Both the position numbers and the translations under genes were made by a program. A stretch of 64,000 nt of DNA from Paenibacillus alba (lineage in GTDB: Bacteria; Bacillota; Bacilli; Paenibacillales; NBRC-103111). The notes under the pieces are model-generated. The model saw only the letters and a program-made list of their open reading frames with translations. It was not told where the DNA came from and searched no databases. The stretch covers positions 97,218 to 161,217 of the forward strand of contig NZ_JABMKZ010000015.1 of NCBI RefSeq assembly GCF_013204855.1. Reading direction: 5' to 3'. Of the stretch, positions 35,912-49,526 are shown piece after piece; position 1 is the stretch's first letter, and the number at the start of each line of letters is the position of its first letter.

Positions 35912-38900
35912 TTATGATTCAAGATAGACTAGGAACGTCTTGATCTCGTAAGGCTTCAGTTCAAACATCCAATCAGCCGCAGAAGCTTCTCCGAGAGAAC
36001 GCTCCATCAAATCGCATTCCTGCCACGAGCGGATGTTCAAATCGCTGCGCACCATTACGGAAGAACGCACGCCGGCATATTCATGGACACGCAGGATCAC
36101 CCCACCGCCATCCTCTGCTTTTTTGATCGCATCCACCATCACATTGGGTACAGACAATTCGAATAAGGAAAGTGGCTTTCCGAAAGTATTCGCGCCTTCG
36201 GAGCTCTGCAACGGATTGTTGAGCAGCCAAGCTTCTTGTACCGTGTTCCCTGCATACCAATCACCTGCATGCGGAAGGATCGCATACACGAAGGAGTGCT
36301 CGCCAAGATCCGCATCTGGATCAGGGTGCGTAGCCGATTTCAAGAGCGACAATCGCATGACGTTATCCTTGATGTCATAGCCGTATTTGCAATCGTTCAA
36401 TAAACTTACGCCGTAGCCGCGCTCGGACAAATCCGCCCATTGATGGCCAACGGACTCGAATCGCGCCCAGTCCCAGCTTGTGTTCCAGTGCGTTGGCCGC
36501 TTCACGTTGCCAAATTGGATATCATATGTCGCCTCGTTGGAGCGCACATCCACAGGGAAGGCAACCTTAAGCAGCTGCTGACGCTCCTGCCAATCAATAT
36601 GCGTACGGAAATCAATACGACGGCTGTCGGCATAGACGGTCATCCATTGTGTCACTGTAGAATTGAGATAGCGCCAGATGAACTTAACGGTTGCTGCCAA
36701 AGGTCCATTTTCCACAAGTTCAAAGCTAATTAGATGAGAAATTTCCTGCATCTTCTCTTGATAAAAAATATCGATATCCCATGCTTCGAACATGAGCGGT
36801 TTATCTTCGAACACCTGCAGCACGTTGCCTCGTGCCTGCTTCGCAAGCACATCGCGGCCATGATCCCGGTCATAGATGCGCGTCAATTGACCAGCTTCAT
36901 TCCACTCCACTTCATAATGAGGGGTTTTTAGAAGGCTGCCTGCTAACTGGAATGGAGCGGCGGCAGCGACAACGCTGGCCGATTCCTGACTTCCATAATG
37001 AACAGTCGTCAAGCCAAGTGCAGGAATTTCCGGCGTTGTGATCAGCCAACGTCCATCCGTAAGCTGCGAATCGAGCGGATTTCCCGCTTCATCGCTCCAA
37101 ACGCTTCCCTCGGGCGCGCTATCCGCAGAAAGAACGAGCAGATTTTTAAGCTTCCAAGGGGAACTGTTGATAATCGTTCTGGAGCCTTCTGCCCCTCGAT
37201 CAACCATCGCGTTCATCGCTGCCTGCCAACTCTCCGTTGCGATGGACGACGCCTGTGCATACTCTTGCCAGCTATCCTCATACACTTCGCGAATCGAAGA
37301 ACCCGGAATGATATCATGGAATTGATTGCGCAAAATAATCGTCCAGCCCTCATTCAGATCAGCCTGCGGATAGACATGGCCTCTCGCTTTGCTCAGCCCC
37401 GCCAGAACGTTCAACCACTCCGTTTCCCGGTACAAAAGCTCAAGCTTCCGATTCATTTTCTTATTGTAAGCTTGACTTGTATACGTTCCACGGTGATACT
37501 CCAAATAAAGCTCGCCATCCCACGTATGCACATAGCTGTCGGTCGCCTTCACCGTCTCGTGAAGACGTTCGAAGTACTCGTCTGCCCGCCCTGTGCGGAC
37601 ATTCGGTATGCCCGGCATTTGGTCAAGACGACGGCGCATTTCCAGCATTTCCCGATTCACGCCACCGCCGCCATCGCCGTATCCGTAGGAGAGAAGCAGC
37701 TCTTGATTCATCTCCTTCTCCTGGTAGCCATCCCAGATGCCTTTCACCGTTTTGGCTTCAATCAAACCATTGTATGTGTAGAAGAAGGAATTTCCGCCTT
37801 CCCAGTCATCGGGGGTCGTGATGAAATGCGTCAGCACTTCGCTTCCGTCAATCCCGCGCCACTTAAACGTATCATGCGGCATTTTATTGAATTGGTTCCA
37901 ACTGATTTTCGTCGTCATGAACGTCTCAAACCCTGACTTTTTCAGAATTTGCGGCAAAGCCCAGCTGTAGCCGAATACGTCAGGCAGCCATAAATAGGTG
38001 CTTTCCACATCAAATTCCTCACGCATGAATCGCGTGCCGAAAAGGAACTGTCTGACCAGAGATTCCCCGGAGGTTAGGTTGCAATCGGCTTCCAGCCACA
38101 TGCCGCCGCCAACTTCCCAGCGCCCCTCACGGACCCGTTCTTGAATCGACTCATAAATTTCCGGATAATCTTGTTTCATATAAGCGTACAACTGCGGCTG
38201 CGTTTGGAGGAACACATAATCAGGGAAACGCTCCATCAACCGTAGCACCGTAGAGAACGACCTCGCGCATTTCTCGCGAGTGTGCTTCAACCGCCAAAGC
38301 CACGCGACGTCAATATGCGTATGACCGATGGCAGTGACTGTGACGGGATGATGTTTCTCCATGTTGTTCAGCTCTTCATGCAGAAGCTGGCGAGCTGTGT
38401 ACACCGACTCGTAATAAGCTTCCGAATTCGGTCTGGACCAGTCTACTTGCAAGAAAGCGCGATCCAGCGCTTTCATCAGCCGCGCGCGATCAGGATGATG
38501 CGCGTCCAAACTGCGGACCGTTTCCCAAACGGCACGCCCCGTATAGTACATATCATCGACTTGTTCGTCCATCCAACAGATTTCAGCTCGGTTTATAGTG
38601 TGCTTCTTTTCTTTAGGCTTTCCGCCGCCTTCAAGACCGGACCACAAACGGATATCCATCTTTGCTTGGGTTCCTGCCGATCCCTCCGGGAAAAAGACTT
38701 CCTGATGATTCGAATCGACGCCTTGAAACGGCTTTCCATTCCAATAGAGAAGAGATTCAAATCCGTCATTATTGCCGCCGCCAGTTTCACCAAAGTCGAA
38801 ACGCCCGAGAATGGACTTTCCAGCCCATTCTTGCGGAATATCGATTGAACGCGACAACCAGATGTAACGGTCGCGCCCTTTCCAAGTTTCGCCTGTTTTC

Positions 38901-39055
38901 AGTTCAAAAGATGCCGCTGCAAGCGGTGGTCTAGCACCTATATCTCCGCTTTCATCTTCTACAGCCGCAAAGCTTTCAAGAAGGATCACGTCACGATAAC
39001 GGGTCTCGCTTAATTCATTCAATCTTGCTTCAAGTTTCGATTCTGTGAAAAACAT
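35912..39055 (-). CDS. GH38 alpha-mannosidase
   Basis: 1047-aa cytoplasmic alpha-mannosidase. Zinc ligands occur in IGHTHIDVAWLW (H245 and D249, numbering from ATG 39055) and the nucleophile is D359 in WLPDVFGYSW. A beta-rich N-terminal domain of about 240 residues precedes the catalytic barrel, and the C-terminal half has the usual GH38 beta domains. No signal peptide, so it acts on imported mannosides. The open frame reaches TTG 39079, but ATG 39055 has an AGGCGAGGT site upstream. It is the last glycosidase before iolD. Confidence 0.94.
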   Translation of the reverse strand: MFFTESKLEARLNELSETRYRDVILLESFAAVEDESGDIGARPPLAAASFELKTGETWKGRDRYIWLSRSIDIPQEWAGKSILGRFDFGETGGGNNDGFESLLYWNGKPFQGVDSNHQEVFFPEGSAGTQAKMDIRLWSGLEGGGKPKEKKHTINRAEICWMDEQVDDMYYTGRAVWETVRSLDAHHPDRARLMKALDRAFLQVDWSRPNSEAYYESVYTARQLLHEELNNMEKHHPVTVTAIGHTHIDVAWLWRLKHTREKCARSFSTVLRLMERFPDYVFLQTQPQLYAYMKQDYPEIYESIQERVREGRWEVGGGMWLEADCNLTSGESLVRQFLFGTRFMREEFDVESTYLWLPDVFGYSWALPQILKKSGFETFMTTKISWNQFNKMPHDTFKWRGIDGSEVLTHFITTPDDWEGGNSFFYTYNGLIEAKTVKGIWDGYQEKEMNQELLLSYGYGDGGGGVNREMLEMRRRLDQMPGIPNVRTGRADEYFERLHETVKATDSYVHTWDGELYLEYHRGTYTSQAYNKKMNRKLELLYRETEWLNVLAGLSKARGHVYPQADLNEGWTIILRNQFHDIIPGSSIREVYEDSWQEYAQASSIATESWQAAMNAMVDRGAEGSRTIINSSPWKLKNLLVLSADSAPEGSVWSDEAGNPLDSQLTDGRWLITTPEIPALGLTTVHYGSQESASVVAAAAPFQLAGSLLKTPHYEVEWNEAGQLTRIYDRDHGRDVLAKQARGNVLQVFEDKPLMFEAWDIDIFYQEKMQEISHLISFELVENGPLAATVKFIWRYLNSTVTQWMTVYADSRRIDFRTHIDWQERQQLLKVAFPVDVRSNEATYDIQFGNVKRPTHWNTSWDWARFESVGHQWADLSERGYGVSLLNDCKYGYDIKDNVMRLSLLKSATHPDPDADLGEHSFVYAILPHAGDWYAGNTVQEAWLLNNPLQSSEGANTFGKPLSLFELSVPNVMVDAIKKAEDGGGVILRVHEYAGVRSSVMVRSDLNIRSWQECDLMERSLGEASAADWMFELKPYEIKTFLVYLES

Positions 39056-39079
39056 GCCGCACCTCGCCTTCTTTTGCAA

Positions 39080-39835
39080 TTAAACGATAGATTTCTCCAA
39101 TTCCAGCAAATTAGATAAGCTTAAGGCTAAACTATCCATCGGATTTCCCGGGCAATAATCTTGTTCAACAGCAAACCATTCTACGCCATTTTGCAGTCCC
39201 CACTTCAGAATCGGGGCAAAATCAATCAATCCTGTACCGATTTCAGCGAAATATTTCCGACCGTCCGATGTCATATCCTTCAAATGAAGGATTGGCATAC
39301 GGAAGGCATAATTTTGGATGAAGGACAGCGGATCTTGATCCGCTTTTTTGACCCAATAGGTATCAATTTCCGGGTAAATGGTTGGATCCTCCAGCACATA
39401 TTCCAGCGCAAATTTCCCTTCCAGTATCGTATGAAATTCAAAATCATGATTGTGATAACCAACGCGGAATCCTTTATCGCTTACTTGGGCAGCCACATCG
39501 TGCAAATCTTTGCGAACGCTGGCATAGCCTTCCGGATTCATCAATTCATCCGGCAGCGAATGACAGATGAAATCCTTCGTGTCGAATAGACGAGCTTCCT
39601 CCAGTACGGCAGCCAAATCTGTTTTCATACGATGCAAGCCAACGTGCATACCAGCCGTTTGCAAACCGACTTCCTTCATCACGGCGGCAATATCTGATGC
39701 GGGATATCCGTGCAGGCCGTCGATTTGGACGGCTGCCCAGCCCATTTTTTTCAACTCTCTCAAAACCGTAGGAAAATCCTTTTTCAGTTCGTTTCTTAGC
39801 GTATATAATTGAGCTGCTAATTTGTGTCGGATCAT
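39080..39835 (-). CDS. Sugar phosphate isomerase/epimerase-like TIM-barrel protein
   Basis: 251-aa AP-endonuclease-2/xylose-isomerase-like barrel. Metal-site segments are VGYHNHDFEF (about 136-145), YPEIDTYWVKKADQDP and ILHLKDMTSDG, ending FAVEQDYCPGNP. This superfamily holds IolE (inosose dehydratase), IolI (inosose isomerase) and keto-sugar enzymes. Since no separate iolE is in the operon, this gene is a candidate for that or for a 3-keto-glycoside step; sequence alone does not decide. Its ATG 39835 overlaps the preceding stop (ATGA) and has GGAGGAG upstream. Confidence 0.85.
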   Translation of the reverse strand: MIRHKLAAQLYTLRNELKKDFPTVLRELKKMGWAAVQIDGLHGYPASDIAAVMKEVGLQTAGMHVGLHRMKTDLAAVLEEARLFDTKDFICHSLPDELMNPEGYASVRKDLHDVAAQVSDKGFRVGYHNHDFEFHTILEGKFALEYVLEDPTIYPEIDTYWVKKADQDPLSFIQNYAFRMPILHLKDMTSDGRKYFAEIGTGLIDFAPILKWGLQNGVEWFAVEQDYCPGNPMDSLALSLSNLLELEKSIV

Positions 39836-40773
39836 TTCACGATCTCCTCCTTTTGCAAATCCAGCCAATCAATCTCACCCGGGGTTAATTGAAGATTCAT
39901 AGATTCTATCGAGGATTGAAGCTCTTCCGGCTTCCTTGGTCCAATGATTGCGCATGTTGGGAAAGATTGATTAAGCACATAGGATAAAGCAATTTGAATC
40001 GGTGTTACTTGCTTTTCCTCCGCCAGCTTCACGGCACGGCGATACCGCTCCCAGTTGTTCTCGCTGTAGTAAACCCGCACCATCTCTTCGTCAGTCCGAT
40101 CGTCCGGCGAGAAATTGCCCGAGAAGAACCCTCCTGCTTGGGAAGACCATGCAAAGAGCGGAAGCTGGTTGGCCGCATGCCATCTGCAGGTTTCCTCGTC
40201 TGCCGAAACGCAGCCCTCCCATCTAGGCTCAATCGCTTTGGCAAGGCTCAAGTTAGGGCTATTAAACGCAAACCCAATGAGATTATGGGAGGCCGCATAT
40301 TCATTTGCTTCCTGAACTCGACCATGCGACCAGTTTGAAGCCCCGATAGCTCTGATCCGCTTCGCTTGAATATGTTCGTTCAACTCTTCCATAATAGGTC
40401 CAACAGCTACGCTGGGATCATCCCGATGCAGCGCATACAGATCAACATAATCCGTGCCTAGTCTTTCCAGACTCTCCGTCAAATCCTTGCGAATGGCCTG
40501 CGGGTTCACCCGTGGACCCGGACTGCCGTCATCATGATGCGCGCCTTTGGTCAAAATTACGACATGCTCTCGAAGATTCTTCTCAGCCAGCCATTGCCCC
40601 AGAATCTTTTCTTTATTTCGATATTGATGGGCCGTATCGAAGGCATTGCCGCCTGCTGCAATGTAGGCATCCAGCATCGCCCGTTCGGGCTCTTCCAGCT
40701 TTCTCAAATCGCCTGTCCCCATAATTAATCGGGAAATCTGTTTCTCTACGCCTTGGATTTGCATATATTTCAT
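39832..40773 (-). CDS. Aldo/keto reductase family oxidoreductase
   Basis: 313-aa NADP-dependent (beta/alpha)8 oxidoreductase. Catalytic tetrad segments are NAFDTAHQYRNKEKILG (Asp and Tyr), VILTKGAH (Lys) and DLYALHRDD (His). The C-terminal NADP-binding part contains CAIIGPRKPEELQSS. Start 40773 is supported by GGAGG; the frame is open 132 bp further without a site. Encoded between the beta-galactosidase and the isomerase-like gene; it may oxidise or reduce a released sugar or cyclitol. Confidence 0.9.
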   Translation of the reverse strand: MKYMQIQGVEKQISRLIMGTGDLRKLEEPERAMLDAYIAAGGNAFDTAHQYRNKEKILGQWLAEKNLREHVVILTKGAHHDDGSPGPRVNPQAIRKDLTESLERLGTDYVDLYALHRDDPSVAVGPIMEELNEHIQAKRIRAIGASNWSHGRVQEANEYAASHNLIGFAFNSPNLSLAKAIEPRWEGCVSADEETCRWHAANQLPLFAWSSQAGGFFSGNFSPDDRTDEEMVRVYYSENNWERYRRAVKLAEEKQVTPIQIALSYVLNQSFPTCAIIGPRKPEELQSSIESMNLQLTPGEIDWLDLQKEEIVK

Positions 40774-40792
40774 GTTAATCCCTCCGTTTGCT

Positions 40793-44805
<4,013 letters not shown>

Positions 44806-44850
44806 GCTCTCCCTCTTCCAATCCAGACTCGATATCTACGCTTATGGCTT

Positions 44851-45873
44851 CTATTCTTCTTTGGCGCCATAAGTCTTACAGCTTTTACGCTCAACCAGCT
44901 TATGCTTCAAAATCAAATCCCCTGCAGCCGCCTGAGCATCACCTGCGATCATATCCAAGAGCGATTCCACCGTAACCTTGCCCATGTCTTGAATGGGCTG
45001 CTCCATGGATGACAGCTGCGGACGCACCAGCTCGGTTAACTGGCTGCCATCGAAGCCAATGACTGAAATATCGTCAGGAACGTTGAACCCAAGGTCATGA
45101 ATGCCATTCATCGCGCCTACCGCCATGTCATCGCTGACCGCAAATATGGCTGTTGGGCATGGCTCACTTGCCAGAAGCTCCTTGGCGAGCTGGTAGCCGC
45201 TTTGTATTTTGTAATCACCAAACTTGATGTACGCTTCTACGATGTTGATGTTCGCCTTTGTTAGCGCATCGCGGTAGCCAATGTATCGATTTTGACCCGA
45301 AGTCACATCTCTCATGTCGCCGCCAATAAACCCAATTCTTGTATGTCCGAGCTCAATCAAATAAGTCGTCGCGTCATACGCCGCCGCGTAATCATCAATG
45401 ATCACAGAAACGAACTTCTGATCCATCGGTTTGACACTCGAAAATATAATCGGGATATCAAGCTTATTCAGAAAATCCCTGATCTCCTCGTTTAATTTCT
45501 CATGCATAATGATAATGCCATCTACCCGCATTTCATTGAACACATTTAAATATTTATATTCTTTCTCGATATCTTCAATAATGTTGCACACGAGCAAATT
45601 GTAGCCGCTCAGACTCGCGGTTTCTTCAATGCTGCTTAAGATGGTCGAGTAAAAGCTTGAAGTCAGATCCGGTACAATCACGCCAATCAAATTCGTTTTC
45701 TTGCGCACGAGGCTTCTGGCGATATGACTTGGCGTATAACCAAGCTCAGCGATCGCTTGCTTCACCCTAGCTTTCAAATCGTCTTTCACATATTTCTCTC
45801 CGTTCAATACCCTTGAAACGGTTGTCACGGATACGCCGGCTATTTTCGCTACATCCTTAATCTTTGGTGCCAT
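44851..45873 (-). CDS. LacI-family transcriptional regulator
   Basis: 340-aa repressor. The helix-turn-helix IKDVAKIAGVSVTTVSRVLNG starts at residue 4, followed by the hinge and a periplasmic-binding-type sensor domain (LIGVIVPDLTSSFYSTIL to VIGFDGSQL). Start ATG 45873 is preferred to 45882, since GGCAGG abuts the upstream codon. Encoded in the same run as the transporter and catabolic genes; its predicted operators are at 49187-49274 and inside the kinase gene. Confidence 0.94.
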   Translation of the reverse strand: MAPKIKDVAKIAGVSVTTVSRVLNGEKYVKDDLKARVKQAIAELGYTPSHIARSLVRKKTNLIGVIVPDLTSSFYSTILSSIEETASLSGYNLLVCNIIEDIEKEYKYLNVFNEMRVDGIIIMHEKLNEEIRDFLNKLDIPIIFSSVKPMDQKFVSVIIDDYAAAYDATTYLIELGHTRIGFIGGDMRDVTSGQNRYIGYRDALTKANINIVEAYIKFGDYKIQSGYQLAKELLASEPCPTAIFAVSDDMAVGAMNGIHDLGFNVPDDISVIGFDGSQLTELVRPQLSSMEQPIQDMGKVTVESLLDMIAGDAQAAAGDLILKHKLVERKSCKTYGAKEE

Positions 45874-45921
45874 GATCGTCATCCTGCCTTTCCATTAACC
45901 CACGTCATCCATAAGGTCAGA

Positions 45922-46749
45922 CTAACTTTTAACTGCTCCCTCCGTGATCCCAGCGATGAATTGTCTGCTCACCAATAGGAAGAAAATAATCAGCGGAAGC
46001 GTAGCCATCAGCGTTCCGGTCATCACCATCGAATAGTCGGCTGTATGAGCCGATTTTAATTGCTGTAAGGCCAGCATTAACGTGAATTTGGACGTGTCCG
46101 TCAAGACGATTAAAGGCCACAAATAATCTTCCCATACCCCCATGAACGTGGTGATGGCGAGAAAAGCAAGCGCAGGCCTTAAGATCGGCAGAGCTACGTT
46201 CCAATAGAGTCCAAATTTATTGCAGCCATCGATTCTCGCTGCTTCGAGTAAATCGTCATGAATGGCCAGCGCATACTGCCTGATCCAGAAGATTCCGAAT
46301 GCACTTGCCATTCCAGGTATGATCAAGGCCTTATAGCTTCCTAACCAGCCAAATTCTTTGATGATAATGAACTGTGGCACGAGCAGCATCTGCGCAGGAA
46401 TCATCATGGTCGCCATCATGGCAAAAAACAGCACGCTGGAACCAGGAAATTTAAATTTGGCAAAGGTAAAACCTGTCAATGAGTTGAAAAACAATTGAAG
46501 CACACAGCTGATCATAGCAACAAACAGCGTATTGAAAAGGGCGCGAACAAAATTGCTTTTGTCCAATACATGGTGAAAGTTTGTCATCAAATAATGCCCA
46601 AATGTCAGCTTTGGCGGAAAAGCAAATATCGCACTTGTTTCATTCGTGGACATCACCACAAGCCAATAAAATGGGAATATGGAGATGGCAACACCTACTA
46701 ACAAAATACAATTAACTACAATTTTTTTCGTTAAACCTTCAACAGTCAT
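45922..46749 (-). CDS. Carbohydrate ABC transporter permease, MalG-like
   Basis: 275-aa six-helix permease with EAA loop DLLEAARIDGCNKFGLYWNVALP (about residues 177-199) and the C-terminus SRQFIAGITEGAVKS typical of CUT1 MalG-type permeases. Translationally close to the MalF-like gene (18-bp gap); AAAGGAGA precedes ATG 46749. Confidence 0.93.
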   Translation of the reverse strand: MTVEGLTKKIVVNCILLVGVAISIFPFYWLVVMSTNETSAIFAFPPKLTFGHYLMTNFHHVLDKSNFVRALFNTLFVAMISCVLQLFFNSLTGFTFAKFKFPGSSVLFFAMMATMMIPAQMLLVPQFIIIKEFGWLGSYKALIIPGMASAFGIFWIRQYALAIHDDLLEAARIDGCNKFGLYWNVALPILRPALAFLAITTFMGVWEDYLWPLIVLTDTSKFTLMLALQQLKSAHTADYSMVMTGTLMATLPLIIFFLLVSRQFIAGITEGAVKS

Positions 46750-46767
46750 CTCGTATTCTCCTTTATC

Positions 46768-47652
46768 TCAATCATCCGATCTGTTGAAAAACTTCCAATT
46801 AAGGACGGATAATAAGCCGATGATGATGAACAACACCCAGGATACAGCAGCCGCATACCCATAATTCTGATAATTAAAGCCTTCTCTGAACATATAGAGC
46901 ACGATCGTATCGGAGCCCGGGTATGGCGGAAGATTGCCCGCTAAAACCTGAGGTTCGGTAAAAATTTGAAATCCTCCAATGGTCGACATCATCACGGAGA
47001 AGAGGATGATCGGCCGGAGCATTGGAATCGTAATTTTCGTAAAAGTTTGAAATAGGTTAGCCCCGTCTAATTCGGCAGCTTCATATAAATCTTTCGGTAT
47101 CCGTTGCAAGCCGGACAAATAAATGACCGCGTTGTACCCCATATATCGCCAGGATATCATGGCTGCGATGACCGTTCTGACGCCAAACTCAGAATTTAGC
47201 CACGCAATTTTATCTAACCCGATCTTTTGCAGAAAAAAGTTAACCAATCCATATTCATTGCCAAACATGGACTGAAAGATGATAACAACGGCGACCATCG
47301 CCGTCACATTCGGCAGAAAATAAGCAATTCGATAGAAACCCTTGAATTTAATCATCGATAAATTGATCAAATAGGCGACAATCAAGGCACACAGCAGCTG
47401 CGGCGCGTTGCCCATTATCCAAAGCGCAATGTTATTCACTAACGCCTGCCAGAAAGCCGGATCATGCAGCATATAATCGAAGTTATTGAACCCGACATAC
47501 TTCATTTCCCCGATGCCATCCCATTTATGAACAGCTAGATACATTGAGAATAAAATCGGAAACACCGAAAAGACTAGAAACAAAAGATAAAAAGGAGAGA
47601 TAAACAAATACAGTGTCCTGCTCTTGTAAATTTCTTTAAACGTACCTCCCAT
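46768..47652 (-). CDS. Carbohydrate ABC transporter permease, MalF-like
   Basis: 294-aa CUT1 permease with EAA loop DLYEAAELDGANLFQTFTKITIP near residues 187-209. Start ATG 47652 is preferred because GGAGGAATAAC precedes it; the open frame extends to 47715 without a site. Partner of the MalG-like permease and the binding protein. Confidence 0.92.
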   Translation of the reverse strand: MGGTFKEIYKSRTLYLFISPFYLLFLVFSVFPILFSMYLAVHKWDGIGEMKYVGFNNFDYMLHDPAFWQALVNNIALWIMGNAPQLLCALIVAYLINLSMIKFKGFYRIAYFLPNVTAMVAVVIIFQSMFGNEYGLVNFFLQKIGLDKIAWLNSEFGVRTVIAAMISWRYMGYNAVIYLSGLQRIPKDLYEAAELDGANLFQTFTKITIPMLRPIILFSVMMSTIGGFQIFTEPQVLAGNLPPYPGSDTIVLYMFREGFNYQNYGYAAAVSWVLFIIIGLLSVLNWKFFNRSDD

Positions 47653-47733
47653 GTTATTCCTCCACTTGGATAGAGGGGGCATACAGCTCCCCGCCCCATC
47701 TTTGATATGATTCATTTTGCAGCCAAGTCATGT

Positions 47734-49041
47734 CTACCTTGAAAGCTGCCTTTTAATTTTATCTTGCGCGTCTTTCCAAGCCTTCTCAGGATCCTTCTTC
47801 TGCGTATCAATGAGACCTATTTCATCCGCTAACGTCGTAGCCACCATATCGTCTCTAGCATCTGTTGGCGCGACTTTCACATCCTTGGCTGCGTCCGCGA
47901 ACACGCTGCTCAGATCTTGATTTCCGAAGAAATCGCTTTTATTTACCATCTCAGGCTTGCTGTAAACTTCCGGTGTAGACGGATAGTTGCCAAATTCCTT
48001 ATATCCAGCGACCAGATTGTCAGGGCTTACAAGGAATTTAATGATTTCATACGCTTCTTTCGGATTTTTGGACGATTTCAACACACCGAAGAACGATCCG
48101 CCTTGATTGCCTACACCGCCGGGCGGATAAGCAACTTGCCATTTCCCTTTGGTGTCTGGCGCTGCGCCAAGCAAATCACCAACTGCCCAAGAAGCTCCGA
48201 TAAAGGAAGAAATCTTGCTATTATTTGTCGCTGCATTTTTCTCCGTATCATTGACATTCGCGTACGTTAAGCCAAGTTGATAGGCTTTCATAGCCGTATC
48301 CCAAGCTTTTTTCACATGGGCCTGGTCCCCGATATATTTCCCGTCTGCCCCGAAATAGCCCTCACTGTTTTGGCCGATCGCATTCCTGAAAACATCGACG
48401 ATGGATAAAAGCTGCGTGCCAGTTGCGTCTTTTACTTTCTTCTGCAAATTAAGATAATCATCCCATGTTTTGACTTGATTCTTAATCTCTTCCGGCGTGC
48501 TCGGCACTCCAGCTTTCTCAAACAAATCTTTGCGGTAATACAAAACAACCGGTGCAACATCAATTGGCAATCCGATCACATATTTATTATCGGCCGTTGC
48601 TGCCATTTTCCATTTCCAATCTAAGTATTGGGGCTGAATATCTTTCGCGCCTTGATCATATAAGTTCACGAATTTCTCTTTGTAAGGAAGCATCGTAGAT
48701 ACCCAGCTGTCCATCGCCACGATGTCAGGTCCGTTTCCTCCGCCAGAAATCGTTGTTTTTAACTTCGTTAAGTAATCGGGTCCCGACGGAAGCTTTTGTG
48801 CTTGCAGATCTATATTCGGATATTTTTTCTTTGCTGCTTCAATCGTTGAATCCGATATCGCACCATTCCAATACCATAAATTAAGCGTTATTTTCTGCGT
48901 AGAAGCGTTTTCATTTTGAGTGGAAGATGTCGCAGTTGGTGCTTGTGTTGAGGTATTCGCATTGTTCTGCGTACAGGCAGTCATGATAAGACTTGAACTA
49001 ACAACGAGCAGTACACCAAAAGATACTTTTGATTTCATCAT
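47734..49041 (-). CDS. Carbohydrate ABC transporter solute-binding lipoprotein
   Basis: 435-aa CUT1 extracellular binding protein. The signal peptide ends at LIMTAC, a lipobox variant, followed by an Asn/Thr/Gln-rich linker. Family blocks include NLWYWNGAISDSTIEAAKKKYP, GPDIVAMDSWVSTM, VVLYYRKDLFEKAGV and the C-terminal DEIGLIDTQKKDPEKAWKDAQ. It is the first gene of the 14-gene run and should define its substrate. GGAGGACAAA precedes ATG 49041; a TTG 12 bp upstream lies before the site. Confidence 0.92.
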   Translation of the reverse strand: MMKSKVSFGVLLVVSSSLIMTACTQNNANTSTQAPTATSSTQNENASTQKITLNLWYWNGAISDSTIEAAKKKYPNIDLQAQKLPSGPDYLTKLKTTISGGGNGPDIVAMDSWVSTMLPYKEKFVNLYDQGAKDIQPQYLDWKWKMAATADNKYVIGLPIDVAPVVLYYRKDLFEKAGVPSTPEEIKNQVKTWDDYLNLQKKVKDATGTQLLSIVDVFRNAIGQNSEGYFGADGKYIGDQAHVKKAWDTAMKAYQLGLTYANVNDTEKNAATNNSKISSFIGASWAVGDLLGAAPDTKGKWQVAYPPGGVGNQGGSFFGVLKSSKNPKEAYEIIKFLVSPDNLVAGYKEFGNYPSTPEVYSKPEMVNKSDFFGNQDLSSVFADAAKDVKVAPTDARDDMVATTLADEIGLIDTQKKDPEKAWKDAQDKIKRQLSR

Positions 49042-49186
49042 TTTGTCCTCCAAATTGTGCGAATTAAAAATAATTAGATAGCTTATATTGCCTTGTTATT
49101 TCAAAATTCATCTATGACTACTCGCAATGATCACAAAATGGCTTACCAACCCCTTTAACATCTTTGTATCCGTCATTCAGCAAATG

Positions 49187-49205
49187 TTCTGGTATCGATT
49201 CCATA
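49187..49205. promoter_or_regulatory. LacI-type operator candidate O1
   Basis: TTCTGGTATCGATTCCATA is nearly palindromic about a central CG. It is an exact 19-bp inverted copy of the site at 49256-49274; 146 bp separate it from the binding-protein start. Confidence 0.6.
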
Positions 49206-49222
49206 TTGGCGTAAAAAAAATT

Positions 49223-49238
49223 AGATAAGCGCTTACAA
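49223..49238. promoter_or_regulatory. cre-like site between the paired operators
   Basis: AGATAAGCGCTTACAA contains the cre core AAGCGCTTAC with two departures from consensus at one end. CcpA binding here would couple the operon to carbon repression. Confidence 0.45.
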
Positions 49239-49255
49239 GTTAACTGCCTTGTATT

Positions 49256-49274
49256 TATGGAATCGATACCAGAA
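49256..49274. promoter_or_regulatory. LacI-type operator candidate O2
   Basis: TATGGAATCGATACCAGAA is the exact reverse complement of O1, 69 bp away. The pair brackets a cre-like site in the 485-bp gap 49042-49526 between divergent genes. Confidence 0.6.
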
Positions 49275-49453
49275 ATGATTAAAAAAAAGGAACCAACAAA
49301 GTTAACTGATTCGCCCAACCTTCTCTATCGTTCGCAGCGAATGTTTGAAAGCGCATTATCTATCAGTTAAACGTAGAATATCTCATGTCATTTATGTTGT
49401 CAATCTGTTTTTTTTATGATTTCCAAAACTTTCAAGATTTTGCTGAAACATAT

Positions 49454-49483
49454 TTGAAATTCAATCCGTTAAATGGTTATAGA
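49454..49483 (+). promoter_or_regulatory. Sigma-A-like promoter of the beta-propeller gene
   Basis: TTGAAA (49454-49459) and TATAGA (49478-49483) with an 18-bp spacer, 43 bp before ATG 49527. Confidence 0.45.
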
Positions 49484-49526
49484 AGAATTATTTGGCATGC
49501 CCAATAACTAAAAAAGGATGAAGAAG

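Noticed and set aside
35880..35915. ACCGA/TCGGT stem between the alpha-mannosidase and iolD as a terminator
   Set aside because: Only five pairs and no T-run; iolD probably continues the same transcript.
49118..49318. 66-aa minus-strand open frame upstream of the binding-protein gene
   Set aside because: It covers both operator copies and the cre-like site and has low-complexity composition; a regulatory gap is the better reading.
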